Part shown: one piece after another, positions 16,262-24,540 of the stretch
Position numbering within the stretch: position 1 is the stretch's first letter
How the letters are laid out: every line of letters starts with the position of its first letter
NCBI RefSeq assembly: GCF_024171945.1
Contig: NZ_JAMTCR010000006.1
Coordinates: forward strand, 558,001-622,000
Length of the DNA stretch: 64,000 bases
Direction of reading: 5' to 3'
Source of the DNA: Actinokineospora globicatena
GTDB lineage: Bacteria; Actinomycetota; Actinomycetes; Mycobacteriales; Pseudonocardiaceae
Made by a program: the position numbers and the translations under genes
The notes under the pieces: model-generated
The model's input: only the letters and a program-made list of their open reading frames with translations
Databases searched by the model: none
What the model was told of the DNA's origin: nothing

Positions 16262-17217
16262 CCGGGGAAGTCCTCCTTGTTCGCGGACACGACCTGGCAG
16301 GCGAGGCGGTTGCCCTGTTTCGTGGCGACGGCGTGGCCGAACACCCGACCGGCGGTGGTGATGTCGAGCGGGCGGCTCACCGGGTGCCCGAGCGAGAGCA
16401 GGTCACCGGGGCGCAGGTCGAACAGGTCGTTGGAGCGCAGCTTGGCCGGGGCGAAGCGGACCGCCACGTCCACCGGCACCTCGCGCAGGCCCTGGGTGAG
16501 CAGGTCGCGGGCGGCCTGCTGGGCGGCGCGCTCACCGGCGGTGGTCTCGGCGCTCTCGCTGTGGCGCTGCAAGGAGGGCAGCACGGACTGCAGCGGGACG
16601 GTCAGCGTCAGCGTGCTCTCGGCCTCGCCGACGGTCAGCTCGAAGTTCGCGGTGACCATGACGTCGGCCGGTCCGCCGACCTGCACCAGCTGCGGGTTGT
16701 ACTCCAGGGCGCCCAGGATCGGGTCCACCCGGACGAACTCGGCCAGGCCGATCTTGAGCTCGGTCAGCACGTCGGCGAGCAGGTCCCGGATGAGCGGGGT
16801 CTCCAGGTCGGTCAGCGGCCGCACGTGCTGCTTGCCGCCGGGACCGCCGAGCAGGTGGTCGATCAGGGTCAGCGCGGTGACCTGCGGGAGCTCCAGGATG
16901 GCGGTGCCCGGCAGCGGGTCGAACCGCAGCGGCGCCACGACGACCGGCTCGGTCTCGCGCGCGAGGAACTCGTCGGTGGAGATCTGGTCCACCGCGGCCA
17001 CGCCGACGCGGCAGACCACCCGCAGCTGCGAGGTCAGCAGGATGGCCAACCGGTGCGAGAAGGTCTCGTAGGCGAGCTGGAGCGTGCGCAGGTGCTCGCG
17101 CGGCAGCTTCGCCGGGCGCAGGAAGTCGTAGCTGGCCAGCGCGCGGCCATCGGTGACGAGCCCGCCGGTCTTCGCGCCGCCAGCCCGACGGCCCGGTGAT
17201 GACGAAGGAGTCTGCAC
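16258..17217 (-). CDS. fliM: Flagellar motor switch protein FliM
   Basis: C-ring protein that links CheY-P binding to rotation switching. 319 residues: CheC-like middle domain (about 35-220) starting at [18 protein letters not shown], with the FliG-contacting GGPGG segment, then a C-terminal SpoA domain (about 240-310). The classical N-terminal CheY-binding peptide (LSQxEIDALL) is missing; the first 35 residues are Ser/Gly/Arg-rich instead. GTG 17217 is the only start codon before the homology that lies after the promoter; the predicted transcription start is only 1-2 bases before it, so the mRNA may be leaderless. First gene of its unit. Confidence 0.93.
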   Translation of the reverse strand: MQTPSSSPGRRAGGAKTGGLVTDGRALASYDFLRPAKLPREHLRTLQLAYETFSHRLAILLTSQLRVVCRVGVAAVDQISTDEFLARETEPVVVAPLRFDPLPGTAILELPQVTALTLIDHLLGGPGGKQHVRPLTDLETPLIRDLLADVLTELKIGLAEFVRVDPILGALEYNPQLVQVGGPADVMVTANFELTVGEAESTLTLTVPLQSVLPSLQRHSESAETTAGERAAQQAARDLLTQGLREVPVDVAVRFAPAKLRSNDLFDLRPGDLLSLGHPVSRPLDITTAGRVFGHAVATKQGNRLACQVVSANKEDFPG

Positions 17218-17224
17218 GTGGCCT

Positions 17225-17252
17225 CTATCGGCCGGGTCGCGGTGGATCTGAG
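17225..17252 (-). promoter_or_regulatory. FliA-type promoter of fliM
   Basis: On the minus strand CTCA (17252-17249), 16-base spacer, GCCGATAG (17232-17225). The -10 box ends only 7 bases before the GTG start of fliM, implying an almost leaderless transcript. Confidence 0.8.
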
Positions 17253-17367
17253 CGCACAACCACCCGATGTCGTCCTATCGGGTGACATCGGGCTCGCGAG
17301 TGGACGGTCATCCGATCGGGGGGCTGGTGTCCCGGAAGGATCTTCGTCGTGGCGGGGCCCGGTGTCC

Positions 17368-17412
17368 TGATCGGACCGGGGACCCGGGCTGGGTGGGTCC
17401 CCGGTCCGATCA
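17368..17412 (-). terminator. Terminator after fliL
   Basis: Perfect 18-base inverted repeat (17368-17385 with 17395-17412), 9-base loop, 119 bases past the fliL stop and upstream of the fliM promoter. No T run follows, as is common in actinomycetes. It could work from either strand. Confidence 0.75.
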
Positions 17413-17530
17413 GGGGGTGGTCCGACCGGCCGGGCTGGTGGCCGGTCGGACCCGCGCGTCGTACTCCGTGCTGGGCGACTCCGTGAGGTGACTCCTGTGT
17501 GCGTCGACTACCGCGTGGCAGCGTGACGAC

Positions 17531-17974
17531 CTACTGCATGACGAACTCGGTGAGGTAGATGTCCATCACCTCGTCCTCGTAGGCCTCGGCGATCTTCTCC
17601 TTGAGCTCCTTCTTCTGCTCCTCGCGCGCGGCGTTGCTCGACAGCTCCGCCACGGACTTGTTGCTGAACTGGGCCACGGCCAGGTCGAGCGCCTTGCTGC
17701 CGTCGAGCTTCTCGGTCACGTCGACGGTGGCCTGCAGCGCCAGCTTGAGCTTGAGGTAGTGCCCGTCGGTGAGGTTCATCGTCACCGAGTCGAGCACCAG
17801 GACCTCGCCGGGCTCCGGGGGAGCGGGCTCGCTGGGGGTGCGGAAGAACATGAAGTACGCCCCACCACCCCCGCCGAGCAGTACCACGAGCACCAGGATC
17901 AGCAGCAGCTTCTTGTTGCCCTTCTTCTCCGGCGCGTCGGTCTCGGCGGTCTTCTTGTCATCGGTCTTGCCCAT
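17531..17974 (-). CDS. fliL: Flagellar basal body-associated protein FliL
   Basis: Single-pass membrane protein that surrounds the stator and supports torque. 147 residues: Lys/Asp/Glu-rich cytoplasmic start, one membrane helix (about 23-44), a Pro-rich spacer, then the extracytoplasmic FliL domain with LDSVTMNLTDGHYLKLKLALQ and the conserved closing VMDIYLTEFVMQ. Follows motB with a good ribosome-binding site (GGAGGGAGG) and ends the flbD-motA-motB-fliL unit. Length is normal. Confidence 0.94.
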   Translation of the reverse strand: MGKTDDKKTAETDAPEKKGNKKLLLILVLVVLLGGGGGAYFMFFRTPSEPAPPEPGEVLVLDSVTMNLTDGHYLKLKLALQATVDVTEKLDGSKALDLAVAQFSNKSVAELSSNAAREEQKKELKEKIAEAYEDEVMDIYLTEFVMQ

Positions 17975-17990
17975 GGTTCCTCCCTCCGGA

Positions 17991-18881
17991 TCACTTCTCG
18001 GTCGCCGCGGTCGGCAGCAGTGCCTTGACCTCGGCTGACTGGTCTGACATCACGACCACCTCGACCCGCCGGTTGCGGGTCACCGAGAGGGGGTCGCTCG
18101 GGTCGTAGAGCGGTTTGGTGTCGGCGTAGCCCGCCGCGGTCATCCGCGACGAGGGCACCCCGTGGCCGAGCAGGTAGCGCACCACGCTGGAGGCCCGCGC
18201 CGTGGACAGCTCCCAGGAGCTGGGGTAGTTGCGCGTGGGCACCGGCAGCTGGTTGGTGTGGCCGCCGATCTCCAGGTGGTTGGGCAGCAGGGCCAGCGAC
18301 GGCGAGATCGCGTCGAGCACCTCCTTGCCCTGCAGCAGCAGCTCGGCGCTGTCGCCCGCGAACACCACCGAGGAGGTGATGATCGTGACGACCAGGCCGC
18401 GCTGGTCGATGGTGAACTGCACCGAGTCGGTGAGCCCCGCCTTGGCCAGCAGCTCGGTCATCTTCTTCTGCACCTCGCGCAGCTTGGCGACCTCCTCGCG
18501 GGCCTTCTCCAGGTCGGCGGCGGCCTTGGCCCGGTCGGACTGCTGGACCGCCTTCTCCGCGTCGCTCTTGCTCATCGTGGTCACGTCGGCGCCCTCACCA
18601 CCGGCCGCCGACTGCAGGTCGATCTTGTCGGGGCTGACCCCCGCGGTGTCCGGGCTGCCTGAGGCACCACCGACCACCAGCGACTGGCTGCCGCCGAACG
18701 CGCCAGCCAGGCTCTCCTTGAGCTGGTCGAACTTCTTCGCGTCCACAGTGGACATCGCGAACATGACGATGAACAGCACCATCAGCAGGGTGATCATGTC
18801 GGCGTAGGTGAGCAGCCACCGCTCGTGGTTCTCGTGCTCCTCCTCGTGGCCGCCGCGCTTGCGCTTGCCGCCGCCGGACAT
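17991..18881 (-). CDS. motB: Flagellar stator protein MotB
   Basis: Anchors the stator to peptidoglycan and carries the proton-binding Asp. 296 residues: basic N-terminus, one membrane helix (about 24-44) with the critical Asp28 in TYADMITLL, a plug/linker region with coiled-coil-like KAAADLEKAREEVAKLREVQ, and an OmpA-like peptidoglycan-binding domain (about 165-280) with IGGHTNQLPV and NRRVEVVV. The ATG shares one base with the motA stop. The Asp and the absence of sodium-type features suggest a proton stator, but ion choice cannot be read safely from sequence. Confidence 0.96.
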   Translation of the reverse strand: MSGGGKRKRGGHEEEHENHERWLLTYADMITLLMVLFIVMFAMSTVDAKKFDQLKESLAGAFGGSQSLVVGGASGSPDTAGVSPDKIDLQSAAGGEGADVTTMSKSDAEKAVQQSDRAKAAADLEKAREEVAKLREVQKKMTELLAKAGLTDSVQFTIDQRGLVVTIITSSVVFAGDSAELLLQGKEVLDAISPSLALLPNHLEIGGHTNQLPVPTRNYPSSWELSTARASSVVRYLLGHGVPSSRMTAAGYADTKPLYDPSDPLSVTRNRRVEVVVMSDQSAEVKALLPTAATEK

Positions 18882-19648
18882 CAGGCTGCCTTGTCCTGTT
18901 CACCGCTGGCAGGCACCAGGCTGCGCAGCTTGCGGGCGACCAGTCGCGGGTTGGACCCGGCCTGGATGGCCAGCACCCCCTCGAGGGCGAGCATCATCTG
19001 CTCGCACTCCAGCTCGCTGATCCGCTTGAGCCGGTTGGCCATCGGCAGCCAGAACACGTTGGCCGTCATCACGCCGAACAGCGTCGCCACGAAGGCGCCC
19101 GCGATCAGGTGGCCCAGCTCGCTGGGGTCGGCCAGGTTCTCCAGCACGTGCACCAGGCCGAGCACGGTGCCGATGATGCCGATGGTCGGCGCGAAGCCGC
19201 CCATGTCGGTGAAGATCTTGGCGCCGACCTTGTCGTGCTTGCGCTTGGTGTCGATCTCGGACTCGAGGATGTCGCGGACCTCGTCGGAGTCGGTGCCGTC
19301 GATGGCCAGCTCCAGGCCCTTGCGCAGGAACGGGTCCTCGACCTTCTTGGCCTCGTCCTCCAGGGCGAGCAGGCCCTCGCGGCGGGCCCGGTCGGCGAGC
19401 TTGACCACGGTGTCGATGACCGCGCCCGCCTCGATCTTGGGCGAGAGCATCGCGCGCTTCATCAGGCCGACCACGCCGATGGCGTCCTTCATCATGCCGC
19501 TGGCCATGGCCACGCCGAAGGTGCCGACGAAGACCAGGATGATGGGCGGCAGGAGGATGATCGACATCGGGTCGCCGCCCTCCATGAGCATGGAGACGAC
19601 GATGGCGATGAGGGCGAGCCCCATGCCCGCCAGGCTTGCCGGGTCCAT
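18881..19648 (-). CDS. motA: Flagellar stator protein MotA
   Basis: Four-helix stator subunit forming the ion channel with MotB. 255 residues, normal length: helices near 4-20, 30-50, 150-170 and 185-205, with the cytoplasmic loop between helices 2 and 3 containing RREGLLALEDEAKKVEDPFLRKG, the charged region that meets FliG. The conserved GGFAPTIGIIGTVLGLVHVL begins helix 3. Directly coupled to flbD upstream and motB downstream by one-base overlaps. Confidence 0.97.
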   Translation of the reverse strand: MDPASLAGMGLALIAIVVSMLMEGGDPMSIILLPPIILVFVGTFGVAMASGMMKDAIGVVGLMKRAMLSPKIEAGAVIDTVVKLADRARREGLLALEDEAKKVEDPFLRKGLELAIDGTDSDEVRDILESEIDTKRKHDKVGAKIFTDMGGFAPTIGIIGTVLGLVHVLENLADPSELGHLIAGAFVATLFGVMTANVFWLPMANRLKRISELECEQMMLALEGVLAIQAGSNPRLVARKLRSLVPASGEQDKAA

Positions 19649-19926
19649 CAGATCCCCCTCTCCGGCAGGTGCAGCAACGTGGCCTCGCCGTCCTCGACGA
19701 GGGTGGGTCCGGTCCGGTAGCCGTGCTCGGCGGCCTCCTGGGCCTGGCCGAGGATGACCGCGCGGTGCTCGCGCACCAGCGCCGCCAGCTCGTCGAGCGA
19801 CTGGGCCACGACGTACTTGGCACCGTTGACCAGCGTGATGACCGTGTCGGGGGTGGACTCGGCGCGTTCGAGCAAGTCCGGGTTGAGGGCGAAAGGTTGG
19901 CCGTTGAGCCGATTCAGCAAGATCAC
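19648..19926 (-). CDS. flbD: Flagellar protein FlbD/SwrD
   Basis: Small protein of the FlbD (SwrD) family, reported in Bacillus to raise flagellar power and always near motAB in Gram-positive clusters. 92 residues: family core ILLNRLNGQPFALNPDLLERAESTPDTVITLVNGAKYVV at residues 2-40, followed by a longer C-terminal tail than usual (about 30 extra residues). GTG 19926 is chosen because the homology begins at once; it lies about 52 bases after the predicted transcription start. Confidence 0.88.
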   Translation of the reverse strand: MILLNRLNGQPFALNPDLLERAESTPDTVITLVNGAKYVVAQSLDELAALVREHRAVILGQAQEAAEHGYRTGPTLVEDGEATLLHLPERGI

Positions 19927-19984
19927 AGCGTCCGTCCTTGGGGTGCCGTTTGGTTGGGCCCCTCCGTGGACCCCGCTTGTCAAG

Positions 19985-20012
19985 ACATCGGCGGGCGGTT
20001 CACCTCCTTGAG
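19985..20012 (-). promoter_or_regulatory. FliA-type promoter of flbD-motA-motB-fliL
   Basis: Minus strand: CTCA (20012-20009), 16-base spacer, GCCGATGT (19992-19985). The -35 and spacer lie inside the terminator hairpin of the flgE unit (19990-20026), so promoter and terminator share the same DNA. Confidence 0.78.
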
Positions 20013-20026
20013 GTGAACCGCCCGCC
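19990..20026 (-). terminator. Terminator after flgE
   Basis: Perfect 16-base stem (19990-20005 with 20011-20026) and a 5-base loop, 8 bases past the flgE stop. No T run. Ends the long flgB-flgE unit. Confidence 0.85.
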
Positions 20027-20033
20027 CTAACCG

Positions 20034-20864
20034 CTAGCGCTTGAGGTTCATCAGGTCCTGGAGCAGTTCGTCGGAGGTGCTGATGATCTTCGAGTTGGCC
20101 TGGAACCCGCGCTGGGCGATGATCAGGTTGGTCAGCTCCTGGGCGAGGTCCACGTTGGACATCTCCAGCGCGCCGGAGACCAGCACGCCCATGCCGTTGC
20201 TGCCCGGGGCGTTGACCTGGGCGGCGCCGGAGTTGGCGGTGGCGCGGTAGAGCGAGCCGCCGATCTTCTCCAGACCGGTGACGTTGGAGAACTTGGCGAT
20301 CGCGATGCGGCCGATGTTCTGCTGCTGGCCGTTGGAGGCCAGGATGCCGACCAGGGTGCCGTCCGGGGACAGCGAGTAGCTGGCGTAGGTGGTGGAGTCG
20401 ATGGTCAGCGCGCCGATCGGCTGGGTCTGGTCGATGACGCCCGCGGTGCCCATCCAGCCCTGCACCAGGCCGCCGTCGGCGGAGGTGAGGCGGCCCTGGG
20501 CGTCGGAGGCCATCGAGCCCGCGCGGGTGTAGGCCTGCTGGCCCGCGTTGTCGATGACGAAGAAGCCGTCACCCTGGATGAGCATGTCGCCGGTGCGGTT
20601 GGTCAGCTGGCTGTTGCCCTGGGTGAAGTTCACGCTGGTGCCCGCGGTCTTGACGCCGAGGCCGACCTGCGCGGGGTTCTGCGCGGCGGTGTTGGCGCCC
20701 GCCGCGGCGGCGGTGCGGATGCTCTGGCTGAGCGCGTCCTCGAAGACCACCGCCGAGCTCTTGAACCCGCTGGTGTTCACGTTGGCGATGTTGTTGCCGG
20801 TGACGTCCATCATGGTCTGGTGGCTGCGCAGGCCGCTGATGCCCGCGAAGAGGGAACGCAACAT
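20034..20864 (-). CDS. flgE: Flagellar hook-basal body protein FlgE (FlgE/F/G family)
   Basis: Axial protein, most likely the hook. 276 residues with the family's N-terminal rod signature (LRSLFAGISGLRSHQTMMDVTGNNIANVNTSGFK), central beta domain (TGDMLIQGDGFFVI), and C-terminal LAQELTNLIIAQRGFQANSK. At this length it resembles FlgG as much as a typical FlgE (350-400 residues), yet it follows the hook cap gene flgD as FlgE does. No other FlgE/F/G family gene is in the window. Preceded by a 112-base gap with no promoter motif found. Confidence 0.88.
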   Translation of the reverse strand: MLRSLFAGISGLRSHQTMMDVTGNNIANVNTSGFKSSAVVFEDALSQSIRTAAAAGANTAAQNPAQVGLGVKTAGTSVNFTQGNSQLTNRTGDMLIQGDGFFVIDNAGQQAYTRAGSMASDAQGRLTSADGGLVQGWMGTAGVIDQTQPIGALTIDSTTYASYSLSPDGTLVGILASNGQQQNIGRIAIAKFSNVTGLEKIGGSLYRATANSGAAQVNAPGSNGMGVLVSGALEMSNVDLAQELTNLIIAQRGFQANSKIISTSDELLQDLMNLKR

Positions 20865-20976
20865 GTGGTTTCCAGCCTTCTTCTCGTGTTCGACGCTGAG
20901 GTCTGTCGGTGGGGTCTGTCGTGTGGGGACCGTCCGGTGTGGAGCTGGTCCCGGGGGAGTGCTTGGTGGCGCTGGG

Positions 20977-21393
20977 TCAGACGGTGCGCTGACCGGTGAC
21001 CAGCGCGAGCGGGACGTCCGCGGAGCCGATGCGCACCGTCGGGCTCGCGCCGAAGGTGGCGGCGGTGACGGTGCCGGTGAGGGTCTCGCCGTCGACCTTG
21101 GTCTTGTAGCTGACCGACTTGCCGACCAGGGCGCTCGCCTGCGCGCTCAGCGTGGAGGTGAGCATGCTGGTCTGCGACTCCGCGAGCGACGACAGCTTCT
21201 CCACCTGGGTCAGCGTCGCGGTCTGGGTCATGAAGGCGGTGGGGTCGGCCGGGCTGCTCGGGTCCTGGTAGCGCAGCTGGGCGACGAGGAGCTTGAGGAA
21301 GGCCTGGGAGTCCAGCGCGGTCAGCGGGCTGCCCTTGGTGCTGCTCGACGCGGCGGTCTGCGTCGTCGCGGCACCCGAGATGGGGGTGGTCAT
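20977..21393 (-). CDS. flgD: Flagellar hook cap protein FlgD
   Basis: Scaffold at the hook tip that lets hook subunits polymerise. 138 residues: the conserved N-terminal segment ALDSQAFLKLLVAQLRYQDP and PTAFMTQTATLTQVEKL, then a short beta-rich end (KSVSYKTKVDGETLTGTV). The protein is shorter than enteric FlgD (about 230) because it lacks the large C-terminal Ig/tudor region, as in many Gram-positive versions. ATG 21393 follows GGAG-type sequence and is 14 bases after fliK. Confidence 0.92.
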   Translation of the reverse strand: MTTPISGAATTQTAASSSTKGSPLTALDSQAFLKLLVAQLRYQDPSSPADPTAFMTQTATLTQVEKLSSLAESQTSMLTSTLSAQASALVGKSVSYKTKVDGETLTGTVTAATFGASPTVRIGSADVPLALVTGQRTV

Positions 21394-21407
21394 GGATCTC
21401 CTCGCTC

Positions 21408-23084
21408 CTAGGCGTGCAGGTCGAGCACACCCGCGGTGCGCGCGGGTGCGGCCGGGCCGGTCGACGTGGTGGTCGCGGGCAGGCTGGTCTTGGCGGTCGC
21501 CGCGGTCTCGCGCCTGGCGGCCGAGGCGGTCCACTGGTCCCACTGGGCGCGCTGCGACCACTGGTCGCCCGCGCCCCGGTCGGTGCCCGAGTAGGCGCCG
21601 TCGCTGAGCTGGCACGAGCCGAACCCGGCCTGCTCCAACTCGCGGCGCAGCTCCGGCAGCGCGGCGCGCAGCGCCTCGCGGCCCGCCTCAGTCGCGCTGC
21701 CCAGGTCGAGGTGGATGTCGCCACCGGAGATCCGGGCGGTCAGGCTGACCGGGCCGAGGTCGACCGGGTGCAGGTGCACGGTGAGCGTGTGCTCGCCGTT
21801 GTGGCCGCGCAGCGGGCTCAGCTCGGCGGCCAGCTGGTGCGCGTTCTGGGTGTGCACGGGGGCGTGCGGCGCCTGCGGCGCGGCCGGGGTGTCGACCGCC
21901 TGCACGCGGGCCAGGTCGACCGTGGCGACCGGTACGGTGACCGGTGCGGCCGCCGCGGGGGTGGTCACGGTGCCCTGGTCCTGGGTGGACGCCCGAACGA
22001 CCTCCACCGCGAACTCCTGGGTGGACAGTGCGGTCGGCTCGACCAGCGCGGTGGCGTCAACGCCGGGCGCGGCCTGCTTGTCGTCGTCCTTGGCCGAGTC
22101 GTCCTTGGTGGACTTCTCCGAGGTGGCCTGGGTGGTGCCCTGGCCCACCGCGGTGGACGTCGCGGACGTCGCGGTGTCCCCGGTGCCCGACTGCGGCTTC
22201 TCCGCCGCGGGAGCCGTGCTCGCCGTCGGTTGGGTGGGGATCGCGGTCGCGGCGGCGGTGCCGTCGGCCTGGGCGGTGGGCACCACGACGCCGTCGACCG
22301 GGGCCGTCTGCTGGGCCTCGGCCCGCACGGTCCCGGAGTGGGTGGTCGGCGCGCTGGCCGACAGGGTGGTGGTGTTGTCCACGAAGGGGTTGTCGGCAGC
22401 CCCGGTGGCCGACTCCAGGCCTGCACCCGTCTCGCCGCCGGTCGGCACCTGTTCCGCTCCCGTACCCCCGACGACCGGGGTGGTCACGGCGCCCGCGGGC
22501 AGTTCCGCGGTGCTCGCGTCCGCGCTCGCGGACTCGGCACCCGCGGCCGTCTGCTGCGGGCTCACGGCCTCGGTGGCCGCCCGCGCCGGGGACTTCGGGG
22601 CGCCTGCTGCGGGGACCTCGACGAAGCCGTTGGCGTCCGCGGTGGACACCGCCGCCGCGGCGGGGCGGGACGCCGCGGCGGCGGGAGCCTGGTCACCCGG
22701 TGCGGGCTGGGTGGGGGCGGTCACCGCGTCCGGCGTGCCCTTGGCCTGCTCCGCGTTCGCGGTCACCGGCTGGGCGGCCGCGAAGGGTAGCCCGAGAGTC
22801 GGCACGACCATGGCCGACATGAGCGCGGCGGTGGTATCGGTCTCGGTCTGCTCGCCCTCGGCGCGCGCGCCGATCTCGCCGGGCAGGCCGGCAGTGGTGG
22901 CGGTGGGGGTGGTGGTGGCGGGCGTGGGAGTGCCCCCGATCGCGAGCGCCTGCAACAGGTCCGCGAAGGCGGGGGTGGTGTCGGTGCCGGGCTGGTCCCC
23001 GTTCGGCGCGCTCTCGGCCGTGGTGGCCGTCGTGGTGGCGGTGGTGGGCCTGGTCAGCGCCGGGGTGAAACCGGGGATGGTCAT
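21408..23084 (-). CDS. fliK: Flagellar hook-length control protein FliK
   Basis: Exported ruler that measures the hook and triggers the FlhB switch. 558 residues: a long, low-complexity Ala/Thr/Pro-rich N-terminal portion (about 1-430) and the conserved C-terminal Flg_hook domain (about 440-520) with LSPLRGHNGEHTLTVHLHP, VDLGPVSLTARISGGDIHLDL and LRAALPELRRELEQAGF. A final Ala/Thr-rich tail follows. Order fliK-flgD-flgE is typical. ATG 23084 overlaps the stop of the transglycosylase gene (ATGA). The ruler part is too low in complexity to compare with homologues by eye. Confidence 0.92.
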   Translation of the reverse strand: MTIPGFTPALTRPTTATTTATTAESAPNGDQPGTDTTPAFADLLQALAIGGTPTPATTTPTATTAGLPGEIGARAEGEQTETDTTAALMSAMVVPTLGLPFAAAQPVTANAEQAKGTPDAVTAPTQPAPGDQAPAAAASRPAAAAVSTADANGFVEVPAAGAPKSPARAATEAVSPQQTAAGAESASADASTAELPAGAVTTPVVGGTGAEQVPTGGETGAGLESATGAADNPFVDNTTTLSASAPTTHSGTVRAEAQQTAPVDGVVVPTAQADGTAAATAIPTQPTASTAPAAEKPQSGTGDTATSATSTAVGQGTTQATSEKSTKDDSAKDDDKQAAPGVDATALVEPTALSTQEFAVEVVRASTQDQGTVTTPAAAAPVTVPVATVDLARVQAVDTPAAPQAPHAPVHTQNAHQLAAELSPLRGHNGEHTLTVHLHPVDLGPVSLTARISGGDIHLDLGSATEAGREALRAALPELRRELEQAGFGSCQLSDGAYSGTDRGAGDQWSQRAQWDQWTASAARRETAATAKTSLPATTTSTGPAAPARTAGVLDLHA

Positions 23085-24097
23085 GCCGCGACTCCGGAGT
23101 TCAGGTTCGCCATGATCTTGCGGACGTAGTTCTGGGTCTCGTTGTAGGGCGGGATGCCGTCGTACTTGCGCACCGCGCCCGGGCCCGCGTTGTAGGCGGC
23201 CAGCGCCAGCGGGACCGACCCGAAGGTCTCCAGGTGGCTCTTGAGCAGCCGGGCGGCGCCGTCGACGGCCTGCGTCGGGTTCATCGCGTCGACGCCGAGG
23301 CCCTTGGCGGTGGCGGGCATGATCTGCATCAGGCCCTGGGCGCCCGCGCCGCTGACCGCGTTGGGGTTGTAGTTCGACTCGGCCTTGGCGACCGCGGAGA
23401 GCAGGCCGGTCGGCAGGCCGTACTTCTGGGTGGCCTGGGTGAACAGCGCGGAGTAGGCGGAGGAGCCGCCGCTGGACACGCCGTACTTGCCGGTGAGCGC
23501 GGTGAGCGAGTCGGCGCCGGTCAGGCTGGAGAGGCTCGACAGCCCGGACAGGTTCGACAGGCCCGAGAGGTTCGACAGCGACGAGGTGCTGGAACTGGTC
23601 TCCGGCAGCACCCGGCGGATGGCGGTCGGGGTCTCGTAGACCTTGCCGACCTTGACGTCCTGGCCCGCCTCGGGCGCGTGGATCATCTTGCCGTCGCCGA
23701 TGTAGATGCCGATGTGGTGCACCGGCGAGCCGAAGGCGACCAGGTCGCCGGGCTTGGCCTGGTCGAGCGACGGGACGGCGGTGCCGACCTTGGCCTGGTC
23801 GCGGCTCACCCGGGGGAGGTCGACACCCAGGTCGCCGTAGACCTGCTGCACGAGGCCAGAGCAGTCCAGACCGGTCGCCGGGTCGGTGCCGCCCCACACG
23901 TAGGGCACGCCGATGTACTTCTGGGCCGCGGTGACCGCGTCGGCACCGGTGGCCGACCCGGCGTTGGCGTCGCCGAGCGCCCCGCTCAGCGTCGCGGCGA
24001 ACTCGGAGCTCGAGGTGCTCTCCGCCGCGCGGGTGGACGGCACGACCAACGCGTTGATCTCCGCCATCCGCGACATGATCGCCTGGATACCGCTCAC
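23081..24097 (-). CDS. NlpC/P60 + SLT fused peptidoglycan hydrolase of the flagellar operon
   Basis: Bifunctional wall enzyme placed where a rod-penetration muramidase is expected. 338 residues: a short FlgJ-like start, an NlpC/P60 Cys peptidase domain (about 50-165; catalytic Cys79 in GLDCSGLVQQ, His128 in HHIGIYIG, His140), a spacer with repeated Leu-Ser-Asn/Gly units (about 170-195), and a lytic transglycosylase domain (about 215-330; Glu240 in AKAESNYNP, then GAQGLMQIMPATAKGLG and AAYNAGPGAV). No signal peptide is seen, so export through the flagellar system is likely. Start GTG 24097 overlaps fliJ. Confidence 0.9.
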   Translation of the reverse strand: MSGIQAIMSRMAEINALVVPSTRAAESTSSSEFAATLSGALGDANAGSATGADAVTAAQKYIGVPYVWGGTDPATGLDCSGLVQQVYGDLGVDLPRVSRDQAKVGTAVPSLDQAKPGDLVAFGSPVHHIGIYIGDGKMIHAPEAGQDVKVGKVYETPTAIRRVLPETSSSTSSLSNLSGLSNLSGLSSLSSLTGADSLTALTGKYGVSSGGSSAYSALFTQATQKYGLPTGLLSAVAKAESNYNPNAVSGAGAQGLMQIMPATAKGLGVDAMNPTQAVDGAARLLKSHLETFGSVPLALAAYNAGPGAVRKYDGIPPYNETQNYVRKIMANLNSGVAA

Positions 24098-24540
24098 AGG
24101 TTGCCTCCCGGCCCGTCGGTCCGCGCGTCACCGCGCCGTTGCCCGGCCACTTCATCGGCAACTCGCTGCTCGGCGGCAAGATTCGCGAGGCGTTCTTCCT
24201 CAGTCACCCGTTCGACGAGTTTTTCCACGCCGCGGCGACGCTGTGCGGCTTCGCGCAGCCGCCCGGCCTCCACTTCCGACTCAGAGCGCATCGCCCGTTC
24301 GTGGGCGCGTGCCTCGCTCAGTGCCGACGCCAGCGCGCGGCCCGCGGCGACGGCGGCCAGGTAGCTGGTGGCGTCCCCGTCGCGCGGCCCGGACCACGCC
24401 CGCATCGACTCCGCGCGCGACTCCACGTAGGAGCCCGCCTCGGTCAGCCGGGCGTTGGCCATGGTGACCGCGCTCTTGGCGATGTCCTCCTGGGCGCGGC
24501 GGGCGCGCAGGACGGCGGCCAACTTGGTGCGGATCGTCAT
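24094..24540 (-). CDS. fliJ: Flagellar export protein FliJ
   Basis: 148 residues, almost entirely helical and rich in Ala, Arg and Glu, consistent with the coiled-coil FliJ stalk that sits in the FliI hexamer and activates the export gate. Sequence conservation in this family is low; the call rests on the helical pattern (VLRARRAQEDIAKSAVTMANARLTEAG near the start, LVERVTEEERLANLAAEQRVADE near the end) and on its place between fliI and the wall hydrolase/fliK. One-base overlap with fliI. Confidence 0.85.
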   Translation of the reverse strand: MTIRTKLAAVLRARRAQEDIAKSAVTMANARLTEAGSYVESRAESMRAWSGPRDGDATSYLAAVAAGRALASALSEARAHERAMRSESEVEAGRLREAAQRRRGVEKLVERVTEEERLANLAAEQRVADEVAGQRRGDARTDGPGGNL

